Shown here: in pieces, positions 48,799 through 57,941 of the stretch
Numbering within the stretch: position 1 is the stretch's first letter
How the letters are laid out: every line of letters starts with the position of its first letter
Source: Limnovirga soli
Lineage (GTDB): Bacteria; Bacteroidota; Bacteroidia; Chitinophagales; Chitinophagaceae
DNA length: 64,000 nucleotides
Assembly: GCF_013106755.1 (NCBI RefSeq)
Contig: NZ_WHPF01000002.1
Location: forward strand, 62,001-126,000
Direction: 5' to 3'
Program-made: the position numbers and the translations under genes
Notes under the pieces: model-generated
What the model was told of the DNA's origin: nothing
What the model saw: only the letters and a program-made list of their open reading frames with translations
Database searches by the model: none

Positions 48799-51453
48799 AT
48801 GAAACAATTATTCTTTTTCCTTTTTACGGTGTTAACCGCTTTTACCGTAAATGCACAATTTCCCGGTATGCCGGGAGGCGCTAATGCCAAAGCTATTCCT
48901 AACATGGGCCATGTATTTGGTAAAATTGTAGATACTGCAGGCAAGCCTATTGCTGATGTATCTGTAGTGTTACTTCAAAATAAATATGACAGTGTTGCTA
49001 AAAAGAAAAAAGATGTATTGCTTAAAGCATTTATTACCAAGGCCAATGGGGAATTTAATTTTGAAGAATTACCCATGTTTGGTATGCTTAAAATGAAAAT
49101 TACCGCTACCGGTTATTTAGCCTTAGACCAAACTATTTCCTTTATGCCTAAAATGGACCCTACGGCTGCAAAACCAGCCGGTGGGCCTCCTGCAGGTGGT
49201 GATATGTCTGCCATGATGGGAGGAATGTCCTTAGCAGAAAAAGACCTTGGAAAAATTAAATTAAAAAGCGATGCTAAAGAACTTGCAGGTGTTACCGTTA
49301 AATCTACAACGCCTTTAATGCGTTTGGATATTGATAAAAAAGTATTTAACGTAGAAAAGAATATTGTAAGTGCAGGTGGAACAGCATTGGATGTGATGCG
49401 CAATGTACCATCGGTGAATGTAGATATTGATGGTAATGTTTCAATTCGTAATAGCAGTCCTACCATTTTTATTGATGGCAGGCCTACAACACTTACATTG
49501 GAACAAATTCCCGCCGATGCAATTGAAAGTGTAGAGGTAATTACCAATCCATCAGCCAAATACGATGCATCTGGCGGTGGCGCAGGTATTTTAAATATTG
49601 TGCTGAAGAAAAACCGCAAAACCGGTTATAATGGTAATGTGAGGGTGGGGGTTGATAAATGGGGCGCCATGAATGGTGGTGGTGATTTTAGTGTACGTCA
49701 GGGAAAACTAAACCTGTCTGCCAGTATGATGTTTAACCAAAACCGCGGCCGCACTTATGGTACAACAGACAGGGTGAATTTATTAGATACACCAGAAACT
49801 TCGGTTACACAGGATAACTTTAATAAAACCAAGGGCGGCTTTATGTTTGGTAAACTTGGCCTGGATTATTTTATAACCAATAAAACCACCTTATCATTAT
49901 CAGGTATAAGGGTACATGGTGAGTTTGATCCTAATGAAATTATTGATATTACCTCTGATAGTTTATTTAACAGTGGTAAAATTTCTACTTACAGCGAAAG
50001 GTTAACTACTGGTCACCGCCAGTTTGATGGTAAAGGGCTGGTGTTTGGCATGAAACAATTGTTTACCAAAACCGGGGAGGAGTTAACTGCTGATATCAAC
50101 TATTTTGGCGGTAAAAACGTAAACAATTCTTTGTATACCACCAATTATTTAACCACTACACATGGTACAATTGTGGGTACCGATTTACAAAAAGTACTTG
50201 GAGATGGCAGCGATAAAAACTTTACTTTTCAAACAGATTATACAAAGCCATTTGCCAAAAATGCAAAATTGGAAACAGGTGCACGTGTAGCGATACGCAG
50301 CCGTACCAATAACCAATACAATTATGTTTTTGACAAAACTGCAGATGAGTATGTATTAGTACCTTCTGCCACCAGCAATTACAAAAACACAGATAATGTG
50401 TATGCGGCCTATGCAACTGTATCCAGTTCTATTAAAGACTTTGGCTATAAACTAGGTTTACGGGCTGAGAGTTCTAATTACGATGGCACACTTACCAATA
50501 CAGGCGTAAAGTTTAGTAATAATTACCCTATTAGTTTATTTCCATCTGTATTCTTAAGCCAGAAGTTAAAAAATAAACAGGAGTTACAGGTAAGTTATAC
50601 CAGACGTATTAACAGACCTAACTTTTTCCAAACCATTCCATTTATTGATTATACTGATAAGCTGAATATTACCAAAGGCAACCCCGATCTGGTACCGGAA
50701 TTTACCCAGTCTTACGAAATGTCTTACCTCAAAACCTTTAAAGGCAATAACACCTTTTTAGCTTCAGTTTATTACAGGCATAAAACAAATTTAATTACCC
50801 GTTATTTAAATCAGGAAACGGATCCTTTAACCGGAAGCGATATTTTGGTGAATACCTATATAAACGCCAATTCAAGTTATGCAGCGGGTGCAGAATTAAC
50901 TTCCACCAACTACTTAACTAAGTGGTGGGATATTTCTACCAACGTAAATATTTACAACTCAAAAATTAACACCGATAATATCAACGGTACCTCACAGGAT
51001 GCTTTGTGGAGCTGGTTTGGCAAGTTCAACAGTAACTTTAAACTGCCTGCTAAGTTTACCATGCAGTTAACCGCCATTTACCAGTCAAAATCTAATTTAC
51101 CTGCCAATACAGGTGGCGGTGGTATGGGCGGACCTCCGGGTTTTGGTCAGGCACAAAGTGCTTCTCAGGGGTATATAAAAGCGTATTGGGGTATGGATAT
51201 TGCCATCAAAAAAACCTTTCTTAAAAACGATGTGGCTTCCGTATCACTTAGTGTAAATGATATCTTTAAAACACGTTATACCAACCAGTTTTCTCAAAGC
51301 GAATACTTTATTCAAAACTATAACCGTATTCGCGACCCACAAATGTTTCGTTTAAATTTCTCCTACCGTTTTGGCAAAATGGATGTGAATTTATTCAAAC
51401 GTAAAAACATGAATAGCTCTGGTACACAGGATGCTATGCAGGGCATGCAATAG
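48799..51453 (+). CDS. TonB-dependent-receptor-like outer-membrane beta-barrel protein
   Basis: 884 aa. Seen: signal peptide MKQLFFFLFTVLTAFTVNAQ, a carboxypeptidase-regulatory-like domain (GHVFGKIVDTAGKPIADVSV...LKMKITATGY), a Gly/Met/Pro-rich insert, a plug domain with DVMRNVPSVNVDIDGNVSIR, ADAIESVEVITNPSAKYDAS and then a large beta-barrel ending FRLNFSYRFGKMDVN. No SusC-type TonB box or SusD partner is present; this is the OMP_b-brl_3 type common in Chitinophagaceae, whose cargo is mostly unknown. It has its own leader and ends before a strong terminator-like hairpin. Confidence 0.92.
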   Translation: MKQLFFFLFTVLTAFTVNAQFPGMPGGANAKAIPNMGHVFGKIVDTAGKPIADVSVVLLQNKYDSVAKKKKDVLLKAFITKANGEFNFEELPMFGMLKMKITATGYLALDQTISFMPKMDPTAAKPAGGPPAGGDMSAMMGGMSLAEKDLGKIKLKSDAKELAGVTVKSTTPLMRLDIDKKVFNVEKNIVSAGGTALDVMRNVPSVNVDIDGNVSIRNSSPTIFIDGRPTTLTLEQIPADAIESVEVITNPSAKYDASGGGAGILNIVLKKNRKTGYNGNVRVGVDKWGAMNGGGDFSVRQGKLNLSASMMFNQNRGRTYGTTDRVNLLDTPETSVTQDNFNKTKGGFMFGKLGLDYFITNKTTLSLSGIRVHGEFDPNEIIDITSDSLFNSGKISTYSERLTTGHRQFDGKGLVFGMKQLFTKTGEELTADINYFGGKNVNNSLYTTNYLTTTHGTIVGTDLQKVLGDGSDKNFTFQTDYTKPFAKNAKLETGARVAIRSRTNNQYNYVFDKTADEYVLVPSATSNYKNTDNVYAAYATVSSSIKDFGYKLGLRAESSNYDGTLTNTGVKFSNNYPISLFPSVFLSQKLKNKQELQVSYTRRINRPNFFQTIPFIDYTDKLNITKGNPDLVPEFTQSYEMSYLKTFKGNNTFLASVYYRHKTNLITRYLNQETDPLTGSDILVNTYINANSSYAAGAELTSTNYLTKWWDISTNVNIYNSKINTDNINGTSQDALWSWFGKFNSNFKLPAKFTMQLTAIYQSKSNLPANTGGGGMGGPPGFGQAQSASQGYIKAYWGMDIAIKKTFLKNDVASVSLSVNDIFKTRYTNQFSQSEYFIQNYNRIRDPQMFRLNFSYRFGKMDVNLFKRKNMNSSGTQDAMQGMQ

Positions 51454-51494
51454 TACAAGTTTTGAGCCCAGCGCAATAGCAAATGGCATCGTCA

Positions 51495-51510
51495 CTTGCG
51501 TCGCACACTG
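51495..51510 (+). repeat. Partial dispersed-repeat core
   Basis: CTTGCGTCGCACACTG: matches the first 15 core bases, preceded by the typical outer caaatggcatcgtca. Confidence 0.8.
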
Positions 51511-51566
51511 CAGGGTTCGGGGCCATGTTCAAAAAAAGCCGTTATTAACTCAGGGTTTCTTATAAA

Positions 51567-51594
51567 AAAACACCGCTTTTGCGGTGTTTTTTTG
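51567..51594 (+). terminator. Terminator behind the receptor gene
   Basis: AAAACACCGC-tttt-GCGGTGTTTT, 10-bp stem, symmetric A and T runs; can act in both directions. Confidence 0.88.
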
Positions 51595-51683
51595 TGTGCA
51601 TTACTGCTTGGTGTAAAGAGCATATATTCCCAATTTAAAACCTATATTAGCAAAACATATGATACTAATATCAATGCGGATTA

Positions 51684-52397
51684 ATGAAAAGAACCAGTAA
51701 TTTATTACCTGATTGGATTGCATCCCAATTCAAGAATCAATTGCAATATGGTGCAATAAAACCCACTGATGATAATGCTTTCAGCTATTTTTTATTTACC
51801 TGTGTTCCTCAAATTTTTGAAGCATATGCGATAGTGCTTCATCCTTTTTGGATAAATTGGGATGCCAAAGAAAAAGTTGATGCAGGAGTTGTAATTGCAG
51901 AGTATGAAATGGATGACAATGATTTCAAAAGCCTTACATGGCAAGCGTTTTTTAGCTTAAATAAAAAAAATTTTGAGTTAAGTACAGCCTATAAAACCCA
52001 TATTGAAATTAATAAAGAACTCTTGTTAAAACCATGGCCAGATTATTTTTGGTTCCCAGGTTCAGGGGATTGCGAAACTGAGGCACTGCAATATATTTTA
52101 AGTGAGATTAAAAATCTTTATGGAGACTTGTTGATTAACTGTTATTTTGAATTGATAAAAACAGTAAAAATTGAAACTGATATCATCTATCGCGGCCTTA
52201 TTACTACATTTGGTGACCTTCCAAATAAAACAGATATTAAAAATACCCCTTCTGTAATTTATCCAGATTGTAAGGAATGGATTATTGTGTCCGATTACGA
52301 TTTGCCATTTACTTTTATTGGAGGAACAAAAGAATTAATAAATCGAATTATTCAAAAAAAGGAGTTGGATATTTTTGAAATTATACAAACGTTTTAA
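51684..52397 (+). CDS. Hypothetical cytosolic protein
   Basis: 237 aa, no signal peptide or membrane helix. Seen: acidic, aromatic-rich sequence with FSYFLFTCVPQIFEAYAIVL, HPFWINWDAKEKVDAG, LKPWPDYFWFPGSGDCETEA, IYRGLITTFGDLPN and the tail YDLPFTFIGGTKELINRII. The composition and the CE/W-rich middle recall immunity-type or SMI1-like proteins, but I cannot place it in a family. It stands alone between a terminator and a HAD gene. Confidence 0.6.
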   Translation: MKRTSNLLPDWIASQFKNQLQYGAIKPTDDNAFSYFLFTCVPQIFEAYAIVLHPFWINWDAKEKVDAGVVIAEYEMDDNDFKSLTWQAFFSLNKKNFELSTAYKTHIEINKELLLKPWPDYFWFPGSGDCETEALQYILSEIKNLYGDLLINCYFELIKTVKIETDIIYRGLITTFGDLPNKTDIKNTPSVIYPDCKEWIIVSDYDLPFTFIGGTKELINRIIQKKELDIFEIIQTF

Positions 52398-52490
52398 GGC
52401 AATTTAAAATGATAATTTCATACCAGATAAAACATGCTGGGTATAAACAAAAACGCAATAGAAGTAAATCAATAAAGTACTCAGAAATTT

Positions 52491-53138
52491 ATGCAAACAA
52501 TAAAAGCGGTTATTTTTGATTTGGATGGAACCATTGCCAATACATTGCCACTTTGTGTGGCAGCTTTCAGGCAGGCAGTAGAACCACTTGTACAACATAC
52601 TCTCAGCGATGAGGAAATTATGGCCACATTTGGGCCATCAGAAGAAGGTACCATCATGGCATTGGCACCGCAACATTATGAAAAAGGTATTGCAGATTAT
52701 TTACGTTTGTATGAAGAAATGCATACCCTGTGCCCTACAGCTTTTGAGGGGATACCAACAATTTTATCTACCCTGCAATCAAGGCCAATACGCATAGCCA
52801 TGGTTACTGGTAAAGGAAAATATAGCACTGCCATTTCTTTGCAACAATTTGCACTAACCCATTATTTTGAATTTATTGAAACAGGAAATGCCGCAGGCCC
52901 TTGCAAACCTGCAGGTATTGAGAAAATTACCCAATTATTGTCACCAATACCCAAAGAACAAATTATTTATGTGGGTGATGCCCCCAGCGATATTATTGCC
53001 AGTAGAAAAGTAGGTATACCAGTAGTTGCAGCTGCCTGGGCAGGCACAGCAGAGCCAGAAAAATTATTAGCGCTTGAGCCGGATGAATTGTTTTATTCTA
53101 TAGCAGATTTTGCCAATTGGTTGTATGCAAGAATTTAG
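52491..53138 (+). CDS. HAD-family phosphatase (phosphoglycolate-phosphatase-like)
   Basis: 215 aa, cytosolic. Seen: motif I VIFDLDGTIANTLP with nucleophile Asp10 and acid/base Asp12, a helical cap, motif II in IRIAMVTGKGKYS (Thr), motif III Lys in NAAGPCKPAGIEKI and motif IV YVGDAPSDIIASRKVGI. All four HAD motifs are present; cap type C1. Similar to Gph/pyrophosphatase PpaX-type enzymes; substrate not predictable. Confidence 0.92.
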   Translation: MQTIKAVIFDLDGTIANTLPLCVAAFRQAVEPLVQHTLSDEEIMATFGPSEEGTIMALAPQHYEKGIADYLRLYEEMHTLCPTAFEGIPTILSTLQSRPIRIAMVTGKGKYSTAISLQQFALTHYFEFIETGNAAGPCKPAGIEKITQLLSPIPKEQIIYVGDAPSDIIASRKVGIPVVAAAWAGTAEPEKLLALEPDELFYSIADFANWLYARI

Positions 53139-53201
53139 TTTGCCTACAATAAATACAGTTTCCATTATGCCCATTATTTTAAGCTGCCCACAGCCCAGAA
53201 C

Positions 53202-53221
53202 GTACAAGAGTGCGACGCAAG
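53202..53221 (-). repeat. Dispersed-repeat core, convergent gap
   Basis: Perfect reverse core GTACAAGAGTGCGACGCAAG, followed by taaagttgaata, between the HAD and DUF779 genes. Confidence 0.9.
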
Positions 53222-53259
53222 TAAAGTTGAATAAAGTGCTTTACTCTGGCTATTAGTAC

Positions 53260-53634
53260 TTAATCTCCACAATCTATCACCTCGGTTAGTTGCGGTAGTT
53301 CTTCCTCATTAAAAATACGGGAGTGGATAATGAAACGCAGACCCATGGGGATTTCTAAAGAAAAACTGGAGCCCCGCCCTTTGGTAATATCAAGCGTTAG
53401 CTGGCAGTATTGCCAATAAGCAAACTGATCTTTGGCCATATAAAAACTACAATCTTCAACCTCGCCAATACACACATCGCTGCCGCCGGTTTTAAAGTCG
53501 CCTTTTTCAAAACACATGGGTTGCGAACCATCGCAACAACCGCCACTTTGGTGAAACATTAATGGGCCAAAACGTTGTTTTAATTGCGCCACAACATCGG
53601 CCGCTGCCGGGGTGATAACTACTCTGGGTATCAT
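53260..53634 (-). CDS. DUF779 protein associated with aldehyde dehydrogenase
   Basis: 124 aa. Seen: ITPAAADVVAQLKQRFGPLM, the Cys-rich HQSGGCCDGSQPMCFEKGDF, DVCIGEVEDCSFYMAKDQF and RGSSFSLEIPMGLRFIIHSR. This is the DUF779 pattern; family members are very often encoded next to aldehyde dehydrogenase genes, as here, and have been suggested to assist that enzyme or act in thiol chemistry (inference). It lies downstream of the dehydrogenase on the same strand, behind an intrinsic-terminator hairpin. Confidence 0.9.
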   Translation of the reverse strand: MIPRVVITPAAADVVAQLKQRFGPLMFHQSGGCCDGSQPMCFEKGDFKTGGSDVCIGEVEDCSFYMAKDQFAYWQYCQLTLDITKGRGSSFSLEIPMGLRFIIHSRIFNEEELPQLTEVIDCGD

Positions 53635-53644
53635 ATGTAAAAAA

Positions 53645-53678
53645 GTTAAAAAACCTTCGCACTAATGTACGAAGGTTT
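53645..53678 (-). terminator. Terminator/attenuator between aldehyde dehydrogenase and DUF779
   Basis: AAACCTTCG (53651-53659) / CGAAGGTTT (53670-53678), with a T-rich run on the minus strand. It would reduce read-through into the DUF779 gene. Confidence 0.75.
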
Positions 53679-53703
53679 TGAAGTGTATGTATACAATTGC
53701 GGG

Positions 53704-55209
53704 TTAAAAGAAACCCAGTTTGTTCTTGTCGTAAGAAATAAGCATGTTTTTGGTTTGGCGGTAATGACTCAACATCATTTTATGTGTTTCACGTCCAAAA
53801 CCAGATTTTTTATACCCGCCAAATGGAGCATGTGCAGGGTAAGCATGGTAAGAATTTACCCAAACACGGCCGGCTTTTATAGCACGTGGTACCTGATATA
53901 ATTCATGTGCATCCCTTGTCCAAACACCGGCACCTAAACCATAAAGTGTGTCGTTGGCAATGGCAATGGCTTCTTCGGTAGTTTTAAATGTGGTAACGCA
54001 AACTACCGGGCCAAAAATTTCTTCCTGAAATACACGCATTTTATTATGGCCCTTAATAATGGTTGGTTGAATATAGTAACCCTTTTCTACTTCGCCTTCC
54101 ATGGTAGAAACACCGCCACCGCACAATACTTCTGCACCTTCCTGTCTGCCAATATCAATATACGATAATATTTTCTCGTATTGGTCGTTTGATGCCTGTG
54201 CGCCCATCATGGTGTTGCCATCAAGTGGGTGGCCCATTTTAATGGCTTTGGTGCGCTCAATAACACGCTCAATAAATTTATCGTAAATGTTTTCGTGTAC
54301 CAATAAACGGGATGGACAGGTACAAACCTCACCCTGGTTTAAGGCAAACAATACAGCGCCTTCAACTGCTTTGTCAAAAAATGCATCATCTTCCGCACCC
54401 ACTGATTCAAAGAAGATATTTGGCGATTTACCACCCAACTCCATAGTAACAGGTATCAGGTTTTCTGAGGCATATTGCATAATTAACCGGCCGGTAGTAG
54501 TTTCACCGGTGAATGCTACTTTAGCTACCCGTGATGAGGTGGCCAGTGGCTTGCCTGCTTCGGGGCCAAAACCTGTTACCACATTTAATACACCCGCAGG
54601 TAAAATATCAGCAATTAACTCCATCAGGCAAATGATAGAAGTAGGGGTTTGTTCAGCTGGTTTTACCACGGTACAGCAGCCTGCGGCCAATGCCGGTGCT
54701 ATTTTCCAGGTAGCCATTAATAATGGAAAATTCCATGGAATAATTTGCCCAACAACACCTAATGGCTCTTGCAGGTTAATACTAACGGTATTGGCATCCA
54801 GCTCAGAAACCGTACTTTCATCTGCGCGTATAACACCAGCAAAATAGCGGAAATGGTCAACACATAAAGGTAAATCTGCTGCACGTGTTTCGCGGATGGC
54901 TTTACCATTGTCAATAGTTTCTACAATGGCCAGGTATTCCAGGTTATCCTCAATTACCTGTGCAATTCTTAACAGGATATTGCTACGAAAAGCAGCAGAG
55001 GAATTACTCCATGAAGGAAAAGCGGCATAAGCGGCATCTAATGCCAGCTCAATGTCTTCTTTGCCCGAACGGGCGGCTTTGGTAAATACTTTGCCATCAA
55101 TGGGGGAGAGGTTATCAAAATATTCACCCTTTACAGGTGGTACAAATTTGCCACCAATAAAATTGTCGTACTTGTCTTTAAAAGACGGCCTTTGTGCAAT
55201 CGTTGTCAT
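53704..55209 (-). CDS. NAD-dependent aldehyde dehydrogenase
   Basis: 501 aa. Oxidises aldehydes (acetaldehyde-type by neighbourhood) to acids in the cytosol. Seen: cofactor region [20 protein letters not shown], the catalytic Glu motif [11 protein letters not shown], the nucleophile Cys in [12 protein letters not shown], and the late [13 protein letters not shown] chose the start [10 protein letters not shown]; an upstream ATG would add 28 hydrophobic/basic residues not found in the family. Operon with DUF779; a divergent AraC gene 149 bp away is its likely regulator. Confidence 0.96.
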   Translation of the reverse strand: MTTIAQRPSFKDKYDNFIGGKFVPPVKGEYFDNLSPIDGKVFTKAARSGKEDIELALDAAYAAFPSWSNSSAAFRSNILLRIAQVIEDNLEYLAIVETIDNGKAIRETRAADLPLCVDHFRYFAGVIRADESTVSELDANTVSINLQEPLGVVGQIIPWNFPLLMATWKIAPALAAGCCTVVKPAEQTPTSIICLMELIADILPAGVLNVVTGFGPEAGKPLATSSRVAKVAFTGETTTGRLIMQYASENLIPVTMELGGKSPNIFFESVGAEDDAFFDKAVEGAVLFALNQGEVCTCPSRLLVHENIYDKFIERVIERTKAIKMGHPLDGNTMMGAQASNDQYEKILSYIDIGRQEGAEVLCGGGVSTMEGEVEKGYYIQPTIIKGHNKMRVFQEEIFGPVVCVTTFKTTEEAIAIANDTLYGLGAGVWTRDAHELYQVPRAIKAGRVWVNSYHAYPAHAPFGGYKKSGFGRETHKMMLSHYRQTKNMLISYDKNKLGFF

Positions 55210-55358
55210 GTTTTTTATTTGTTTGTAAATAAGAGCAACAAGTTTGAATGATTTTGGAAGAAATAATAGCAGAATCGACTCAATTAATAGCATAATATTC
55301 TCATTTTAGTTATAGGTATTTGTGCTAATTTCATTCCTTAACGAATAATTGCCATTGC

Positions 55359-56282
55359 ATGCCAAAAAGGTATCCTTTAAATACTTTTGCCATCTCTCCG
55401 GAGAAATCATTAAAAACATTGGTGGAAAACCGCAATGCCTATACACTGGCTAATTGCGAACTAAATATTTATGAAACCCACCAGCACTCTACATTGGTGC
55501 CACTTACCTTTACCGATTTTGTGGTTACCAGCATGCTGCGCGGGAAAAAAATTATGCATCTTTTTGATAAGCCAGGTTTTGATTACATACCCGGCGAAAC
55601 AGTTTTGGTGCCGGCTTATGTAACCATGCAAATTGACTTCCCCGAAGCCTCTGCACAAACACCTACCCAATGCATTGCACTAACTATAGATAATAATAAA
55701 ATACAGCAAACCTTACAGTTTTTAAATGAGCGCTATCCCAGAAGTTCCACTGAATACTGGCAATTTCATAGCAACCATTATCATTTTTTAAACAATATTG
55801 AACTGGCCCAAACAATCAATAAACTCACTTCTATTTGTAGCGATTCTGGCATTGGGAAAGATATCCTTGCCGATCTGGCTTTGCAGGAACTTATTGTTCG
55901 GATTATACAAACCCAACACCTTAGCCTAGCCGATGAAGCCGATATAAATTCCAATAACCCGCTTTCATTTATTACGGGTTATATAAAAGCCAATATCAAC
56001 GAGAAAATAGAAGTAGCCCATTTAAGTGCACAGGCTTGTATGAGCAAAGCCACTTTTTACCGCATGTTTAAAAGAGAATATGGCATCAGTCCTTTGGAAT
56101 ATATTGCGCAGGAACGCATAAAAAAAGCCAAAAACCTGCTTAAAAACCCATATATGAGCGTTACCGCAGTATGCTATGAATGTGGTTTTAGCGATCTAAA
56201 TTATTTTGTACGGATGTTTAAGTCTATAGAAGGTATAACCCCCAAACAATACCAGTTAAATAATTTGCCACAGCAGTTTTAA
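55359..56282 (+). CDS. AraC-family transcriptional regulator
   Basis: 307 aa. Seen: N-terminal cupin-type sensor (about 1-140: LVPLTFTDFVVTSMLRGKKI, MHLFDKPGFDYIPGETVLVP) and C-terminal double helix-turn-helix (about 205-300) with IEVAHLSAQACMSKATFYRM, FKREYGISPLEYIAQERIKK and VTAVCYECGFSDLNYFVRMF, then KSIEGITPKQYQ. It is divergent from the aldehyde dehydrogenase operon and shares a 149-bp promoter gap with it, so it is the likely regulator of that operon, probably sensing an alcohol or aldehyde (inference). Confidence 0.94.
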   Translation: MPKRYPLNTFAISPEKSLKTLVENRNAYTLANCELNIYETHQHSTLVPLTFTDFVVTSMLRGKKIMHLFDKPGFDYIPGETVLVPAYVTMQIDFPEASAQTPTQCIALTIDNNKIQQTLQFLNERYPRSSTEYWQFHSNHYHFLNNIELAQTINKLTSICSDSGIGKDILADLALQELIVRIIQTQHLSLADEADINSNNPLSFITGYIKANINEKIEVAHLSAQACMSKATFYRMFKREYGISPLEYIAQERIKKAKNLLKNPYMSVTAVCYECGFSDLNYFVRMFKSIEGITPKQYQLNNLPQQF

Positions 56283-56319
56283 TTGTATGTACCCGGCTGT
56301 TTAGCAAATGGTATCGCCG

Positions 56320-56339
56320 CTTGCGTCGCACTCTTGTGC
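56320..56339 (+). repeat. Dispersed-repeat core with full outer motif
   Basis: CTTGCGTCGCACTCTTGTGC preceded by agcaaatggtatcgccg, the fullest form of the upstream motif. Confidence 0.9.
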
Positions 56340-56449
56340 TTTCTGTTTTTATGGCAGCATAGCTTTATAAGAATAACAATAGATTTACTGGCTTTTGTTA
56401 TTACATTGCCACTCAAAATGTTTCAATTTTCATCGTCAAAATCCGGCAT

Positions 56450-57925
56450 ATGCAAGAACCTGTTTTAGAAGTTAGTAATGTTTCTATACAACTGGCAGGG
56501 CAAACAATACTCAATAAGGTTTCTTTTAATGTTTACCCGCAGCAATGTGTTGCTATTGTGGGTGCAGGTGGCAGTGGCAAGACAACGCTGTTGCAGGCCC
56601 TTGCAGGTAAATTGGTACACCAGGGCAATATCAGCTTTACACCAGTAAACCATCAGCAGCCAAACATTGTATATTTAGCCGCACAACATAAGTTTAAAAA
56701 TCTTTCTAATACTGATACTTTTTATTATCAGCAACGATTTAATTCCGAACATTCCGATGATGCCATAACCCTACTCGAGGCATTACAGCAAATAACTACA
56801 GATTCAGGTGCTATTTCAACAATTGCATCGCAACTGGGTTTACAATCATTATTAAATACCCGCTTAATACAATTATCCAATGGTGAACATAAAAAACTAC
56901 AATTAGCTGAAGCGCTTTTGCGAAAAGCAAACTGGCTTTTATTGGATAGTCCTTTTACCGGATTAGACACTACAGCAAGACAGGTACTAAATACCATTCT
57001 TTTACAATTAAGTCAACAGGGTACCGGTATTATTTATGCCTGTAGTAACAGCGAATGGCCGGATTGCATTACCCACGTAGCATTTTTAAAAAATGGCATA
57101 CTAGCAACACCGGTATTAAAGGAAGATATTACAAAAGAGCAATTATCTGATACTTTACAATCAAATCAAATTAATCGTTTTCAATGGCAACATTTGCCCG
57201 ATGTGTATAAAAGCCCAACAGCAGATTTTGAAATTGCGGTTAAAATGGTGAATGTCAATATCAGTTATCATCACAAGCCCATACTGCAACAAATTAACTG
57301 CCAGGTAAATAAGGGCGAATGCTGGCAAATAAGCGGGCCCAATGGTTCGGGAAAATCAACTCTAATCAGTTTAATCAATGGAGATAATCCGCAGGCATTT
57401 GCGAATGAAATTTATTTATTCGATAAGCGAAAGGGCAGGGGAGAGACCATCTGGGAAATAAAACAAAAAACGGGTTATGTATCTCCTGAAATGCATCAAT
57501 ATTTTGCCTACGATCTCACTTGTTTTCAGGTGGTTGCTTCAGGTATTTTTGATACCATTGGCTTGTTTAGAAAATTGGAGGAAACGCAAACTCATTTGGT
57601 ACAACAATGGTTTGAAATAACAGGATTAACCTACTTGCAGAATAAATTATTTGGGTTTTTATCAAATGGCCAGCAAAGACTAATATTATTAATAAGGGCG
57701 CTAATAAAAAATCCACCACTACTTATATTAGATGAACCCTGCCAGGGAATTGACAGTGCCACTGCGCAAACCTATATTCAATTGGTAAACGATATTTGTT
57801 TAAAGTATAATAAAACGCTTATTTATGTAAGTCATTATCAGCATGAATTACCTGAATGTATTACCCATGTGCTTCAACTGGAACATGGGCGTATAGTAAA
57901 TACAGCCATCACCGGTAAGCAATAA
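56450..57925 (+). CDS. Twin-ATPase ABC protein (ModF-like)
   Basis: 491 aa with two fused ABC ATPase domains and no membrane domain. Seen: Walker A VGAGGSGKTTLL and signature LSNGEHKKLQLAEALL, Walker B WLLLDSPFTGLD in the first half; Walker A SGPNGSGKSTLI, signature LSNGQQRLILLIRALI and Walker B LLILDEPCQGID in the second. Length and layout match E. coli ModF (490 aa), a protein of unclear role linked to molybdate genes, but no mod genes lie nearby. Convergent with the histidine kinase, 16 bp apart. Confidence 0.85.
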   Translation: MQEPVLEVSNVSIQLAGQTILNKVSFNVYPQQCVAIVGAGGSGKTTLLQALAGKLVHQGNISFTPVNHQQPNIVYLAAQHKFKNLSNTDTFYYQQRFNSEHSDDAITLLEALQQITTDSGAISTIASQLGLQSLLNTRLIQLSNGEHKKLQLAEALLRKANWLLLDSPFTGLDTTARQVLNTILLQLSQQGTGIIYACSNSEWPDCITHVAFLKNGILATPVLKEDITKEQLSDTLQSNQINRFQWQHLPDVYKSPTADFEIAVKMVNVNISYHHKPILQQINCQVNKGECWQISGPNGSGKSTLISLINGDNPQAFANEIYLFDKRKGRGETIWEIKQKTGYVSPEMHQYFAYDLTCFQVVASGIFDTIGLFRKLEETQTHLVQQWFEITGLTYLQNKLFGFLSNGQQRLILLIRALIKNPPLLILDEPCQGIDSATAQTYIQLVNDICLKYNKTLIYVSHYQHELPECITHVLQLEHGRIVNTAITGKQ

Positions 57926-57941
57926 ACAATTGGGTATACAA

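Noticed and set aside
53704..55293. Longer aldehyde dehydrogenase start
   Set aside because: The 28-residue extension is hydrophobic, not seen in the family, and would eat into the divergent promoter gap.
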